37,709 bases of DNA, from positions 1 to 37,709 of the forward strand of contig CAIPLM010000171.1 of the NCBI GenBank assembly GCA_903865895.1. The letters run 5' to 3'. This DNA comes from an uncultured Rhodospirillales bacterium (GTDB taxonomy: Bacteria; Pseudomonadota; Alphaproteobacteria; Acetobacterales; Acetobacteraceae). The translations under genes and the position numbers were made by a program. The notes beneath the pieces were generated by a model that made no database searches, had not been told where the DNA came from, and saw only the letters and a program-made list of their open reading frames with translations. Positions 7,852 to 15,871 of the stretch are shown here, in pieces; position 1 is the stretch's first letter; the number at the start of each line of letters is the position of its first letter.

Positions 7852-8877
7852 TCAGCCGCCGGCGGCGTCCCAGGCGTTGATGCCGCCCTGGATATGCCGG
7901 GCGGTGGTAAGACCCGCGTCCTGCGCCGCCTGCACCGCCATCGCCGAGCGTTCGCCATAGGCGCAGTAGAACAGGAGCTGCTTGCCGGTCGCCACCACCA
8001 ATTCATACAACAGGCCGCCGCTGCGGAGATTGGCTTGCAGATCGGGGTAGGGGGCATGCAGGGCGCCGGGGATGGCGCCATGGCGCTCGCGTTCGCTGCG
8101 TTCGCGCAGATCGACCAGCACGATGTCACCGCGGCCGATCAGGTCTTTGGCCTCGGCGGCGCTCACCGACCAGCCGCGGCGGGCGATTTCCTCCTGCACG
8201 AGGCCCTGCCGCATGTTGGCGGGGACCGCGACGTCCATCATCTTGGGGTTGGCGAGGTTGAGGTTGGTCATGAGATGGACGTATTCGTCGACCGATTTCA
8301 CCTGGAGGCGCGGGTTGTAGCGCTTCTCCTCGCCGATGGTGCTGACGGTGTCGCCCTTATAGTCATGCGCGGGGAAGACCTGGGTTTCCTCGGGCAGGCG
8401 GAGCAGCTTGTTGAACAGGCTGTCGTACTGGGCGCGCGGATCGCCGTGCTGGAAATCGGTGCGGCCGGTGCCGCGGATCAGCAGGGTGTCACCGGTGAAG
8501 ACGCGATCCTCCATGCGGAAGCTGTAGCTGTCATCGGTGTGGCCGGGCGTGTACATCACGTCGAGGCTGATGCCTTCGATGGTGAGCTTGTCGCCCTCGG
8601 CGATGCGCATGGAGACGACGTCGACCGAGCTTTGTTCGCCCATCACGGTGATGCAGTGGGTGCGGTCGCGCAGTGCGCCGAGGCCGGTGATGTGGTCGGC
8701 GTGGAGATGGGTGTCGACGGCCTTGACGAGCCGCAGGTCGAGCTCGCGCATCAGTTGCAGGTAGCGGTCTACCTTTTCCAGCACCGGATCAATGATAAGG
8801 GCCTCGCCGCCGCGGCGGCTGGCGAGGAGGTATGAATAGGTGCCGGAGACCTGGTCGAATAATTGTCTGAAAATCAT
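7852..8877 (-). CDS. Persulfide dioxygenase (ETHE1-like) fused to rhodanese domain
   Basis: The 341-residue fusion has an N-terminal metallo-beta-lactamase domain with T-H-L-H-A-D-H at 56-62 and the ETHE1-type 'GTGRTDFQHGD' at 136-146. The mononuclear iron would be held by His113, Asp130 and His171. A C-terminal rhodanese domain spans about 240-340, with active-site Cys305 in 'FYCAYGERS'. Enzymes of this layout (PRF/BlhCstB type) oxidise glutathione or protein persulfide to sulfite and thiosulfate, detoxifying sulfide in the cytoplasm. AAGGGAGA precedes the ATG. The gene follows the ABC permease stop by 47 bases on the same strand, and a TetR regulator with a cysteine cluster lies downstream. 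Control by that regulator is plausible but not shown. Confidence 0.93.
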   Translation of the reverse strand: MIFRQLFDQVSGTYSYLLASRRGGEALIIDPVLEKVDRYLQLMRELDLRLVKAVDTHLHADHITGLGALRDRTHCITVMGEQSSVDVVSMRIAEGDKLTIEGISLDVMYTPGHTDDSYSFRMEDRVFTGDTLLIRGTGRTDFQHGDPRAQYDSLFNKLLRLPEETQVFPAHDYKGDTVSTIGEEKRYNPRLQVKSVDEYVHLMTNLNLANPKMMDVAVPANMRQGLVQEEIARRGWSVSAAEAKDLIGRGDIVLVDLRERSERERHGAIPGALHAPYPDLQANLRSGGLLYELVVATGKQLLFYCAYGERSAMAVQAAQDAGLTTARHIQGGINAWDAAGG

Positions 8878-8924
8878 GGTGCCGATCTCCCTTGAAACGC
8901 GGGAAGATTAGCAAGTCCGGGTGG

Positions 8925-10571
8925 TTACAGGAAAGACGTATCCCGCCGACCGGAGAAATGGAATGCGGCGTAGACGGCGGCGGCGGTGATCGCCAGCAGG
9001 GTGGAGGCCAGCGCCGCGGCGGTGCCGTAGTCGCCGCCGATCACCGCCTGGTAGATGCGGACCGGCATGGTGACGGTGCTGGAGACGTAGAGCACCAGGG
9101 AGGAGGACAGCTCGTTCATCGCGGTGACGAAGCTCATCATGCCGCCCGCCATGATGCCGGGCAGGATCAGCGGCACGGTGACGCGGCGGAAGGCCTGGGC
9201 CGGGCTCCAGCCGAGGCTGATCGCGGCTTCCTCCAGGCTTGGGGAGAGTTGTTTCAGCGCGGTGGCGGAGCTGCGCGCGGCGTAGGGCAGGCGGCGGATG
9301 AAGATGGCGAGGATGATGACGAGGCCGCCGCCGGTGAGCGCGAAGGGGGGCGTGTTGAAGGCGGTGACGAAGCCGATGCCCATCACCACGCCCGGCACCA
9401 CGTAGGGGATCATCAGGATGGCATCGAGGGCGGCGGTGCTGCGCGAGGGGCGGCGGGTGACGAGGTAGCCGACGAGGGTGCCGATGATGACGATGGCGAT
9501 GGTGGCGGTGGACGAGAACAGGATGGTGTTCACCACCGGGTCCATCACCGCGTGGAACATCCGCTCATAGCTTTGCAGGCCGAAGCCGTCCTGGAACACC
9601 GGGCCCCGGGTGCGGCGGAAGGAGAAGGCGACCACGACCACGGCGGGCAGGATGCCGATGCCGACGATGAGGTAGGCGAGGACGTGGGCCACCCAGGAGC
9701 GCCAGCCGCGCAGCACCGTCACGTAGGGGCGGCGCAGCGTGTTGCCGTGAAAAATATCGCGGCGGAGCAGGCGGCGTTGCAGCAGGACCAGCAGCATGGA
9801 GATGCCGACCAGCACCAGGCTGAGCGCCGAGGCGAGGCCGGGATTGGCGCCGAGATCGGCGGTGTAGAGGGAGAAGGCCTCGGTCGCCAGGACGTCGAAA
9901 TTGCGCCCGATCAGGCGGGGCGTGCCGAAATCGGCGATGGAGAGCACGAAGGCGAGCAGGGCGCCGGCGGAGATGGCGGGCAGCACTAAGGGCAGGGTGA
10001 CGGCGGTGAGGCGGCGCCAGGGCGCCAGGCCGAGGCCCTCCGCCGCCTCCTCCAGCGAGCGGTTGACCTGGGAGAGCGCGGCTGAGGTGATGAGGAAGAC
10101 GTTGGGGAAGAATTTGAAGGCGAAGACCAGTATCACCCCGGTGGCGCCGTAGATCGGCGGCATGTCGATCCCGAGATCGACCACGAAGCGGCGCACCAGG
10201 CCGTTGGCGCCGAACAGGACGATCCAGGCATAGGCGCCGATGAAGGGGGGCGAGACCAGGGCCATCACCGCGAGCGTCTGGATGATCACGCGGCCGCGCA
10301 GGCGGAAGCGGGTGAGCAGGAAGGCCAGCGTGGTGCCGAGCAGCAGGGCGCCGAGCGCGCCGCCGGCGCCGGCGATGAGGGTGTTGCCGAGCGCGCGGGC
10401 GTAGCGGGGGCGGGCGAGGAGTTCGGCGTAGTTGGCGAGACTGGGCTCGCCATTGGCGCCGATCAGGCTGGCTTTCAGGATGGTCGCCAGTGGCCAGATC
10501 AGCAGCACGGCGAGCACCGCCCAGACGGCCCAGAGGGCGACGCGCCAGGGGTCGAAGCCGCGGAGCCTCAT
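8925..10571 (-). CDS. ABC transporter permease, double-domain Fbp/AfuB-type
   Basis: The 548-residue inner-membrane protein contains two tandem permease domains with about 12 predicted transmembrane helices, as in FbpB/SfuB iron(III) permeases and PhnU2-type aminoethylphosphonate permeases. Each half has its own EAA loop: 'EEAAEGLGLAPWRRLTAVTLP' near 172 and 'EEAAISLGWSPAQAFRRVTVP' near 446. These contact the ATPase. The ATG overlaps the ATPase stop as ATGA, so the two are translationally coupled. A divergent binding-protein gene completes the importer. The substrate is uncertain, because iron and organophosphonate importers share this layout. Confidence 0.92.
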   Translation of the reverse strand: MRLRGFDPWRVALWAVWAVLAVLLIWPLATILKASLIGANGEPSLANYAELLARPRYARALGNTLIAGAGGALGALLLGTTLAFLLTRFRLRGRVIIQTLAVMALVSPPFIGAYAWIVLFGANGLVRRFVVDLGIDMPPIYGATGVILVFAFKFFPNVFLITSAALSQVNRSLEEAAEGLGLAPWRRLTAVTLPLVLPAISAGALLAFVLSIADFGTPRLIGRNFDVLATEAFSLYTADLGANPGLASALSLVLVGISMLLVLLQRRLLRRDIFHGNTLRRPYVTVLRGWRSWVAHVLAYLIVGIGILPAVVVVAFSFRRTRGPVFQDGFGLQSYERMFHAVMDPVVNTILFSSTATIAIVIIGTLVGYLVTRRPSRSTAALDAILMIPYVVPGVVMGIGFVTAFNTPPFALTGGGLVIILAIFIRRLPYAARSSATALKQLSPSLEEAAISLGWSPAQAFRRVTVPLILPGIMAGGMMSFVTAMNELSSSLVLYVSSTVTMPVRIYQAVIGGDYGTAAALASTLLAITAAAVYAAFHFSGRRDTSFL

Positions 10572-11638
10572 GGCAGGCGGATGCCGTGGGCGTCGAAGAA
10601 CGCCAGCCGGGCGCGCGGCAGGCTGACGCGGACGGGCTGGCCGGCGCTGTGCAGGGTTTCGGCGCTGGGCCGCGAGTCGCGTTGCAGCAGGTTGCCGAGC
10701 GGGGTTGCGATCAGCACTTGCGCCTCGCGGCCGAGGAAGGTGACCTTCCGCACCACGCCATCGAGGCCGATGGCGGCGTCGTGCGGGCCGATCACCACGT
10801 CCTCCGGGCGGATGGCGACCTCGGCGGCGCCGGGTGGAGCGAAGTCGGGTGCGGCGGGGAAGAAGTTCATCTCGCCGACGAAGGTGGCGGCGAAGCGGGT
10901 GGCCGGGGCGCGGTAGAGCTCGAAGGGGGTGGCGTTCTGCTCGATGCGGCCGGCGTGCATGACGCAGATGCGGTCGGAGACGGCGAGGGCCTCCTCCTGG
11001 TCATGGGTGACGTAGATTGTTGTAATGCCAAGGCGTTGCTGGATGTCGCGGATGTCCTCGCGCAGCTCGAGGCGGAGTTTGGCATCGAGGTTGGAGAGCG
11101 GTTCGTCCATCAGCAGCAGGCGGGGGCGGATGGCCATGGCGCGGGCGAGGCCGACGCGCTGCTGCTGGCCGCCGGAGAGCGCGCCGGGCAGGCGGTCCGC
11201 GTAGTCGGCGAGGCGGACGGTGGCGAGGCTTTCCTGCACGCGCCGCGCGATCTCGCCGCGCTCCATGCGGCGAGCCTTGAGGCCGAAACCGACATTTTCG
11301 GCGACGGTGAGATGCGGGAAGACCGCGTAGTCCTGGAACACCATGCCGATATCGCGGCGGTGGGCGGGCAGGGTGTCGATGCGGTCGGCGCCGATGGCGA
11401 TGCGGCCGGAATCGGGTTGCAGGAAGCCGGCGATGCAGCGCAGCAGGGTGGTTTTGCCGCAGCCGGAGGGGCCGAGCAGGGTGAAAAAGGCGCCGGCGGC
11501 GATGGTAAGGTCGATCCCGTCGAGCACGCGGGTGCCGGCGGTGTAGCTCTTGGTGACCGAGGCGATGACGAGGTCCGACAGGGCGTGGCTCCGGGCTGGC
11601 GAGGGCTTCACAATGGCGCCGCGCGGCGCCACTGTCAT
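10568..11638 (-). CDS. ABC transporter ATPase, FbpC/PotA-type with TOBE domain
   Basis: With the ATG at 11638 the protein is 356 residues. Walker A is GPSGCGKT at 56-63, the Q-loop Gln102, the signature LSGGQQQ at 154-160, Walker B LLLMDEP at 174-180 and the switch His212. A TOBE-like regulatory domain fills the last 110 residues. It powers the permease encoded directly downstream. The start is ambiguous. A GTG at 11662 would leave no gap to the divergent binding-protein ATG at 11663. The ATG at 11638 has a poor ribosome site. Family similarity begins at 'LSDLVI', where GGAG stands 7 bases before a CTG at 11581. The last option would leave 81 bases for divergent promoters. Confidence 0.9.
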   Translation of the reverse strand: MTVAPRGAIVKPSPARSHALSDLVIASVTKSYTAGTRVLDGIDLTIAAGAFFTLLGPSGCGKTTLLRCIAGFLQPDSGRIAIGADRIDTLPAHRRDIGMVFQDYAVFPHLTVAENVGFGLKARRMERGEIARRVQESLATVRLADYADRLPGALSGGQQQRVGLARAMAIRPRLLLMDEPLSNLDAKLRLELREDIRDIQQRLGITTIYVTHDQEEALAVSDRICVMHAGRIEQNATPFELYRAPATRFAATFVGEMNFFPAAPDFAPPGAAEVAIRPEDVVIGPHDAAIGLDGVVRKVTFLGREAQVLIATPLGNLLQRDSRPSAETLHSAGQPVRVSLPRARLAFFDAHGIRLP

Positions 11639-11662
11639 CCCAGCCGGATGGGAGAAACGCAC

Positions 11663-12649
11663 ATGCGCCGTTTGATGATCGCTGCCCTGTTATCTGCGGC
11701 CTTCGTGCTGCCGGGCCAGGCCTTCGCGCAGAAGGTGGTGGTCTATACTGCCGCCAAGCAGTCGCTGGTCGATGAGATGACGACGCTGTTCAGCAAGGAG
11801 ACCGGTATCAAGGTGGAGGTGATTTCCGGCGGTTCGTCGGATCTCATTCGCCGGGTGCGCGCCGAGGCTGGGGCGCCGAAGGTGGACGTGATCTGGTCGA
11901 TCGGCGGCGAGGTGCTAGAGGCCAATAAGGACCTGCTGGCGCCGTTCACCCCGGCCGCCAATGACGTGATTCTCGGCGCCTATAAGATCAGCCCGGAATG
12001 GACGCCGTTCAGCGGCATTCTCGCGGCCTTCGCGGTCAACACGAAATCGCTGAAGCCCGCCGATTATCCGAAAAGCTGGAAGGACCTGACGGACGCGAAG
12101 TGGAAGGGGCAGATCGCCTCGGCGCGGGCGGACAGTTCGGGCTCGGCCTTCCAGCAATATGCCACCGTGATCACCGCCTCTGGCGACAAGGCCGAGGCGG
12201 GCGGGGGATGGGATGTCTACAAGCGCATCCTCGCCAATATGCAGTTGGCGGAAAGCTCGGGCCTCGTCTCGCGCCTGGTGAATGACGGTGAGGCCAAGGT
12301 GGGCATCGTGCTGGAGGATGACGCGCTGGATTATGTGAAGGGCGGCGGGCCGGTGGCGGTGGTGTATCCGGAGGACGGCACATCGACGGTGGCCGACGGC
12401 ATGGCGCTGGCCAAGGGGGCGCCGAACGCGGAGAACGGCAAGACGTTCATCGACTGGCTGCAAACCAAGACAGCGCAGGAGATGGTGGTGCAGCGCATGG
12501 GGCGCCGGCCCATCCGCACCGACGTGGCGAGCGGCGGCGGGGCCAAGCCGATCGCCGAGGTGAAGCTGGTGAATTACGACATTCGCGTCATCGCGCCGCA
12601 GCGCAACGCCTGGATCGCCCGCTGGAAGGATATGGCCTCGGCACGCTGA
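11663..12649 (+). CDS. ABC transporter periplasmic binding protein, Fbp/Afu-type
   Basis: The 328-residue extracytoplasmic solute-binding protein has a signal peptide (residues 1-22, cleavage after AFA). The mature part starts 'QKVVVYTAAKQSLVDEM', typical of the iron(III)/aminoethylphosphonate cluster. GGGAGAA sits about 8 bases before the ATG. I do not see the tandem Tyr-Tyr near the C-terminus that binds iron in FbpA (only 'VNYD'), so iron is not assured. The partner permease and ATPase are divergent on minus. Its TGA shares one base with the ATG of the PP2C-like gene (TGATG), so the phosphatase is likely made only when the binding protein is translated. The substrate is unknown. Confidence 0.92.
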   Translation: MRRLMIAALLSAAFVLPGQAFAQKVVVYTAAKQSLVDEMTTLFSKETGIKVEVISGGSSDLIRRVRAEAGAPKVDVIWSIGGEVLEANKDLLAPFTPAANDVILGAYKISPEWTPFSGILAAFAVNTKSLKPADYPKSWKDLTDAKWKGQIASARADSSGSAFQQYATVITASGDKAEAGGGWDVYKRILANMQLAESSGLVSRLVNDGEAKVGIVLEDDALDYVKGGGPVAVVYPEDGTSTVADGMALAKGAPNAENGKTFIDWLQTKTAQEMVVQRMGRRPIRTDVASGGGAKPIAEVKLVNYDIRVIAPQRNAWIARWKDMASAR

Positions 12650-13638
12650 TGCGGATCGAGGCGTTTTCGGAGGCGAAGAATCCGCGGGCGCCGGAGGCCA
12701 ACGAGGATGCGCTGCTGATCCTGCCGGGCCGCGCTTATGCGGCGATTGATGGGGTGAGCGACCGGGACGGCACGCGGTACGAGGGCGTGCTGGCCGGCCG
12801 CTTCGCCTCGACGCTGGTGCGGCGGCGGTTGGAGGAGATGCTGGGCGGCCGCCAGGAATGGACCCCGCGCGGGGTGGTGGATGAGCTGACCGCCGCGATC
12901 GACGCCGCCTATGGGCGCTTCGGCGTGCGCGCGCGGGTGCGGACGGATTGGAGCGGCAAGATCGCCACCACCTTGGCGCTGGCGCTGGTGGACGATGCGG
13001 CGGTGCGCATTGTGCTGGTGGGGGATAGCGGGGTGCGCATCAATTGCGGGGAGATCGTGCGGGAGGATAAGGACATCGACCGCATCACCGCGCTGCTGCG
13101 GCGGGCGGCGTGGCGGGCGGTGAAAGCGCGCAGCGACGATCCCGCGGTGTGGGAGACCGTGTCGCGGCAGGTGGCGTTCCATGGCGCCGGTCAGGATGCG
13201 GCTTCGGTGGCGCCTTGGTTGAATGCGGTCGACTTGGCCGGGATTGCCGAGGTGGCCAATGCGGAGTGCCGGGCCGCGCTGCCCGGACTGCCGGCAGCGG
13301 CGATCGGCAATGTGGTGGCGCGCGGCATTGTGGGCGGTCAGGGCGGACATCAGAACAACGCGGACTCGCCGCTTGGCTATTCCTGCCTCGATGGGTTCGC
13401 CATCCCCGACCGGTTCATCCGCTACCTCACCCTGCCGAGGGCGGAGGTGCGGAGCATCGAGCTGTTCACCGACGGGTATTTCCGGCCTGGCGACGGGTTT
13501 GGCGTGGCGGAATGGGAGGCGGCGTTCCACGCGGCCGAGGCGGAGGATGCGGCGAAGGTGGCGGTGTATCTCTCGCCGCGCGGTTCGGTGGGGGGGAATT
13601 GGGCGGATGACCGGTCCTATCTCGGGGTGATGCTGTAG
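12649..13638 (+). CDS. PP2C-like (PPM) serine/threonine phosphatase-type protein
   Basis: The 329-residue cytoplasmic protein shows the PPM metal-site motifs in order: N-E-D (18-20) after an Arg-rich start, 'AAIDGVSD' with Asp34-Gly35, 'VLVGDSGV' (GDS 125-127), 'ELFTDGYF' (Asp275) and the closing D-D-R-S (320-323). In PP2C enzymes these aspartates hold two Mn/Mg ions. A longer than usual insert between 140 and 265 includes a Gly/Gln/His-rich stretch (GGQGGHQNN). The start overlaps the stop of the ABC binding-protein gene by one base, so the two are translationally coupled. No kinase is nearby. It may dephosphorylate a protein, or a small phosphorylated substrate brought in by the importer. 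The fold assignment is good; the role is unknown. Confidence 0.78.
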   Translation: MRIEAFSEAKNPRAPEANEDALLILPGRAYAAIDGVSDRDGTRYEGVLAGRFASTLVRRRLEEMLGGRQEWTPRGVVDELTAAIDAAYGRFGVRARVRTDWSGKIATTLALALVDDAAVRIVLVGDSGVRINCGEIVREDKDIDRITALLRRAAWRAVKARSDDPAVWETVSRQVAFHGAGQDAASVAPWLNAVDLAGIAEVANAECRAALPGLPAAAIGNVVARGIVGGQGGHQNNADSPLGYSCLDGFAIPDRFIRYLTLPRAEVRSIELFTDGYFRPGDGFGVAEWEAAFHAAEAEDAAKVAVYLSPRGSVGGNWADDRSYLGVML

Positions 13639-13764
13639 GGGGCGCTCTGCGCCGGTTATAGTCTCCGGATGGCGCCACGCTCCCCCAATCTTGATCCGCT
13701 TCGCGGCTCAAGCCCGCGAGTGCGGAAGGGGAGAAGAAATATCGCTTGGACGGATAAATTTCTC

Positions 13765-13794
13765 TTGCGTCATGCCGATGAGTTAAATTATAAG
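13765..13794 (+). promoter_or_regulatory. Candidate sigma-70-type promoter
   Basis: TTGCGT (13765-13770) and TATAAG (13789-13794) are 18 bases apart inside a short AT-rich patch unlike the flanking DNA. They lie 33 bases before the ATG at 13827, and AAGGAG (13808-13813) lies between. Confidence 0.35.
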
Positions 13795-13826
13795 TTTTGC
13801 TCGATATAAGGAGTGACCGAAACCAC

Positions 13827-14336
13827 ATGAGCCGACCGACCACCCTGTCCCCGGACGACGCGCGCCGCATCGCCGCCTTGATCGGCGAGTTGCTGTTCGC
13901 GCTGCTGGCCGCCCTGCTGGGGGCGGGCCGTGGTGGTGCGCGTGGCGCGCCGTGCCGCGTCGCGGAGCCCGGTGAGTTGGAGGGGGTGATGGCCGGCGTG
14001 CTGCGGGCGGCGGCGGATGCGGATATGACGCTGGAGCCCTATGTGGAATGGGTTGCCGTGCCGGCGCCCTGGCGCAATAGGCGCCTGCTGCGCCCCTGGC
14101 ACGCGGTTGTGCCGCCGCATCAGGTGCCGGCGCGTTTCGACCGGCCGGGTGCGCTGCTGCATGGGCCACCTCTGCGCGGCGGAAAATTTGAATATCGTGC
14201 AACCGGCATGGCCAAGCGGCGATGCGCGGGCGTTGACGCGCGCCTTGGCGGTGAGAGGGGCCGTTCTCCCCATAATTCCCATTGCGGGCGGCCGCGCGGG
14301 GTCATAGCGTCTCGTCACAATCCAAGGGGAGACTGA
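13827..14336 (+). CDS. Hypothetical protein, C-terminal part doubtful
   Basis: I do not recognise this 169-residue frame. AAGGAG lies 13 bases before the ATG, slightly long, and a plausible promoter precedes it. The first ~110 codons show the strong G/C third-position bias of real genes here. They encode a short hydrophobic stretch (IAALIGELLFALLAALLG, about 14-31), then a charged region with 'YVEWVAVPAPWRN'. After about 14165 the bias is lost and the frame simply runs to a stop two bases before the next gene. The promoter of that gene should lie in the same DNA. It is either a small membrane-associated protein with an overlong frame, or a truncated gene that lost its own stop. Confidence 0.4.
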   Translation: MSRPTTLSPDDARRIAALIGELLFALLAALLGAGRGGARGAPCRVAEPGELEGVMAGVLRAAADADMTLEPYVEWVAVPAPWRNRRLLRPWHAVVPPHQVPARFDRPGALLHGPPLRGGKFEYRATGMAKRRCAGVDARLGGERGRSPHNSHCGRPRGVIASRHNPRGD

Positions 14337-14338
14337 CG

Positions 14339-15868
14339 ATGCGTGGTTTCGCGAAACTCGGCGCGGCGGCGCTTGCGGCGCTCGGCCTGATGTCCACCGC
14401 GCCGGCGCAGGCGCAGAAATCGGCGGATACGCTGCGCGTCTACTGGCGCGACCAGATCAATGACGTCGATCCCTATTACAACTCGCTGCGCACCGGGCTG
14501 GTGGTGGCGCACCATGCCTGGGACGGGTTGGTGTATCGTGACCCCGACGGCTATGTGATGAAGCCGCTGATCGCCAAGTCCTGGAAATGGACGGATGCGA
14601 CGACGCTGGAATTCGAGCTGCGCTCCGACATCACCTTCCACAACGGCGACAAGCTGACGGCGGCCGACGTGGTCTACACGATCGGCGTGTTGACCGACCC
14701 CAAGAGCGGGATTGTGGTGCCCTCCAACTATTCTTGGGTGGCTGGCGCCGAGCAGATCGATGCCACGCATGTGCGCCTCAAGACCAAGTCGGCCTTTCCG
14801 GCGGCGCTGGAATATCTTGCCTTCGTGACGCCGATCTATCCGGCCGCCTATCGCGAGAAGGTGGGCCGCGATGTCTATAAGAAGGAGCCGGTGGGCTCCG
14901 GGCCGTATCGGATCACCCGGGTTGATGGCGTGAGCCAGATCGATCTGGAGCGCTTCGAGGCGTATCCGAACGACAGCGCGAAGAAGAAGCCGGCGATCAA
15001 GAAGCTGATCATCAAGCAGGTGACCGACGCGACGGCGGAAATCACCGGGCTGCTGGGCAATCAGGCCGATTGGATCTGGCAGTATAATCCGGACCAGTTC
15101 GACAAGATCGCCGCGGTGCCGACCTTGCAGGCGATGCGGCAGGAGGCGTTCCGCATCCTGTTCCTGTATTTCGAGAGCGCCGGGCGCAACGGGCAGAAGA
15201 GCCCGCTGCAGGATGTGCGGGTGCGCCAGGCGATGGCGCATGCGATCGACCGCAAGACGTTTGCCGAGAAGCTGATCCAGGGCGGCTCCCGCGTGCCGGA
15301 TGCGCCCTGCTATTTCACGCAGTTCGGCTGCGACCAGGGCGCGGCGGCCAAGTACGACTATGATCCCGCCAAGGCGAAGAAGCTGCTGGCGGAGGCGGGG
15401 TATCCCGATGGGTTCGAGACGGAGCTGGTGAACGGGAACCTGCTGTCCTCCTGGACGGGGGCCATCCAGGGCTATCTCGGCGGGGTTGGCATCAAGGCGA
15501 AGGTGACGACGTTGCAGGCGGTTGCCGGCATTCAGCGGGCGCAGAAGGGGGATGCGCCGATCTACATGTCCTCCTGGGGCAGCTACTCGGTGAACGACGT
15601 TTCGGCGATCATGCCGTATTTCTTCACCGGCTCGACGGATGACATGAGCCAGGATGCCGAGGTGAAGGCGGCGCTGGTGGCGGGTGGGTCGTCGAACGAT
15701 CCGCAGGTGCGCAAGGCGGCCTATGCCAAGGCGATCAAGCGGATCACCGAGCAGGCCTATATGCTGCCGATCGGCACCTTCACGACGACCTATGGCGTTT
15801 CGAAGCAGCTGAACTTCCAGACCTGGGCGGATGAGATGCCGCGCTTCTATCTCTCGACCTGGAAGTAG
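14339..15868 (+). CDS. ABC transporter substrate-binding protein, family 5 (DppA/OppA-like)
   Basis: The 509-residue periplasmic protein has a signal peptide at about residues 1-22 ('MSTAPAQAQ' cleavage region). The full SBP_bac_5 domain follows, with the family's phrases 'LEFELRSDITFHNGDKLTAADVVYTI', in part, and 'VRQAMAHAIDRKTF'. It would bind a peptide, nickel or opine-like ligand. An AAGGGGAG ribosome site precedes the ATG. No permease or ATPase of this family is in the window, so it is an orphan that must use a distant importer, or a chemoreceptor ligand-binder. It converges with the nuclease-helicase gene, with only three bases between the stops and no terminator hairpin between. Confidence 0.93.
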   Translation: MRGFAKLGAAALAALGLMSTAPAQAQKSADTLRVYWRDQINDVDPYYNSLRTGLVVAHHAWDGLVYRDPDGYVMKPLIAKSWKWTDATTLEFELRSDITFHNGDKLTAADVVYTIGVLTDPKSGIVVPSNYSWVAGAEQIDATHVRLKTKSAFPAALEYLAFVTPIYPAAYREKVGRDVYKKEPVGSGPYRITRVDGVSQIDLERFEAYPNDSAKKKPAIKKLIIKQVTDATAEITGLLGNQADWIWQYNPDQFDKIAAVPTLQAMRQEAFRILFLYFESAGRNGQKSPLQDVRVRQAMAHAIDRKTFAEKLIQGGSRVPDAPCYFTQFGCDQGAAAKYDYDPAKAKKLLAEAGYPDGFETELVNGNLLSSWTGAIQGYLGGVGIKAKVTTLQAVAGIQRAQKGDAPIYMSSWGSYSVNDVSAIMPYFFTGSTDDMSQDAEVKAALVAGGSSNDPQVRKAAYAKAIKRITEQAYMLPIGTFTTTYGVSKQLNFQTWADEMPRFYLSTWK

Positions 15869-15871
15869 GGG

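Noticed and set aside
10490-11660. Long open plus-strand frame running into the ABC binding-protein gene
   Set aside because: It is antisense to the permease and ATPase genes. High GC keeps the frame open; the protein is low-complexity Gly/Ala/Asp text, and the binding protein has its own ribosome site and signal peptide at 11663.
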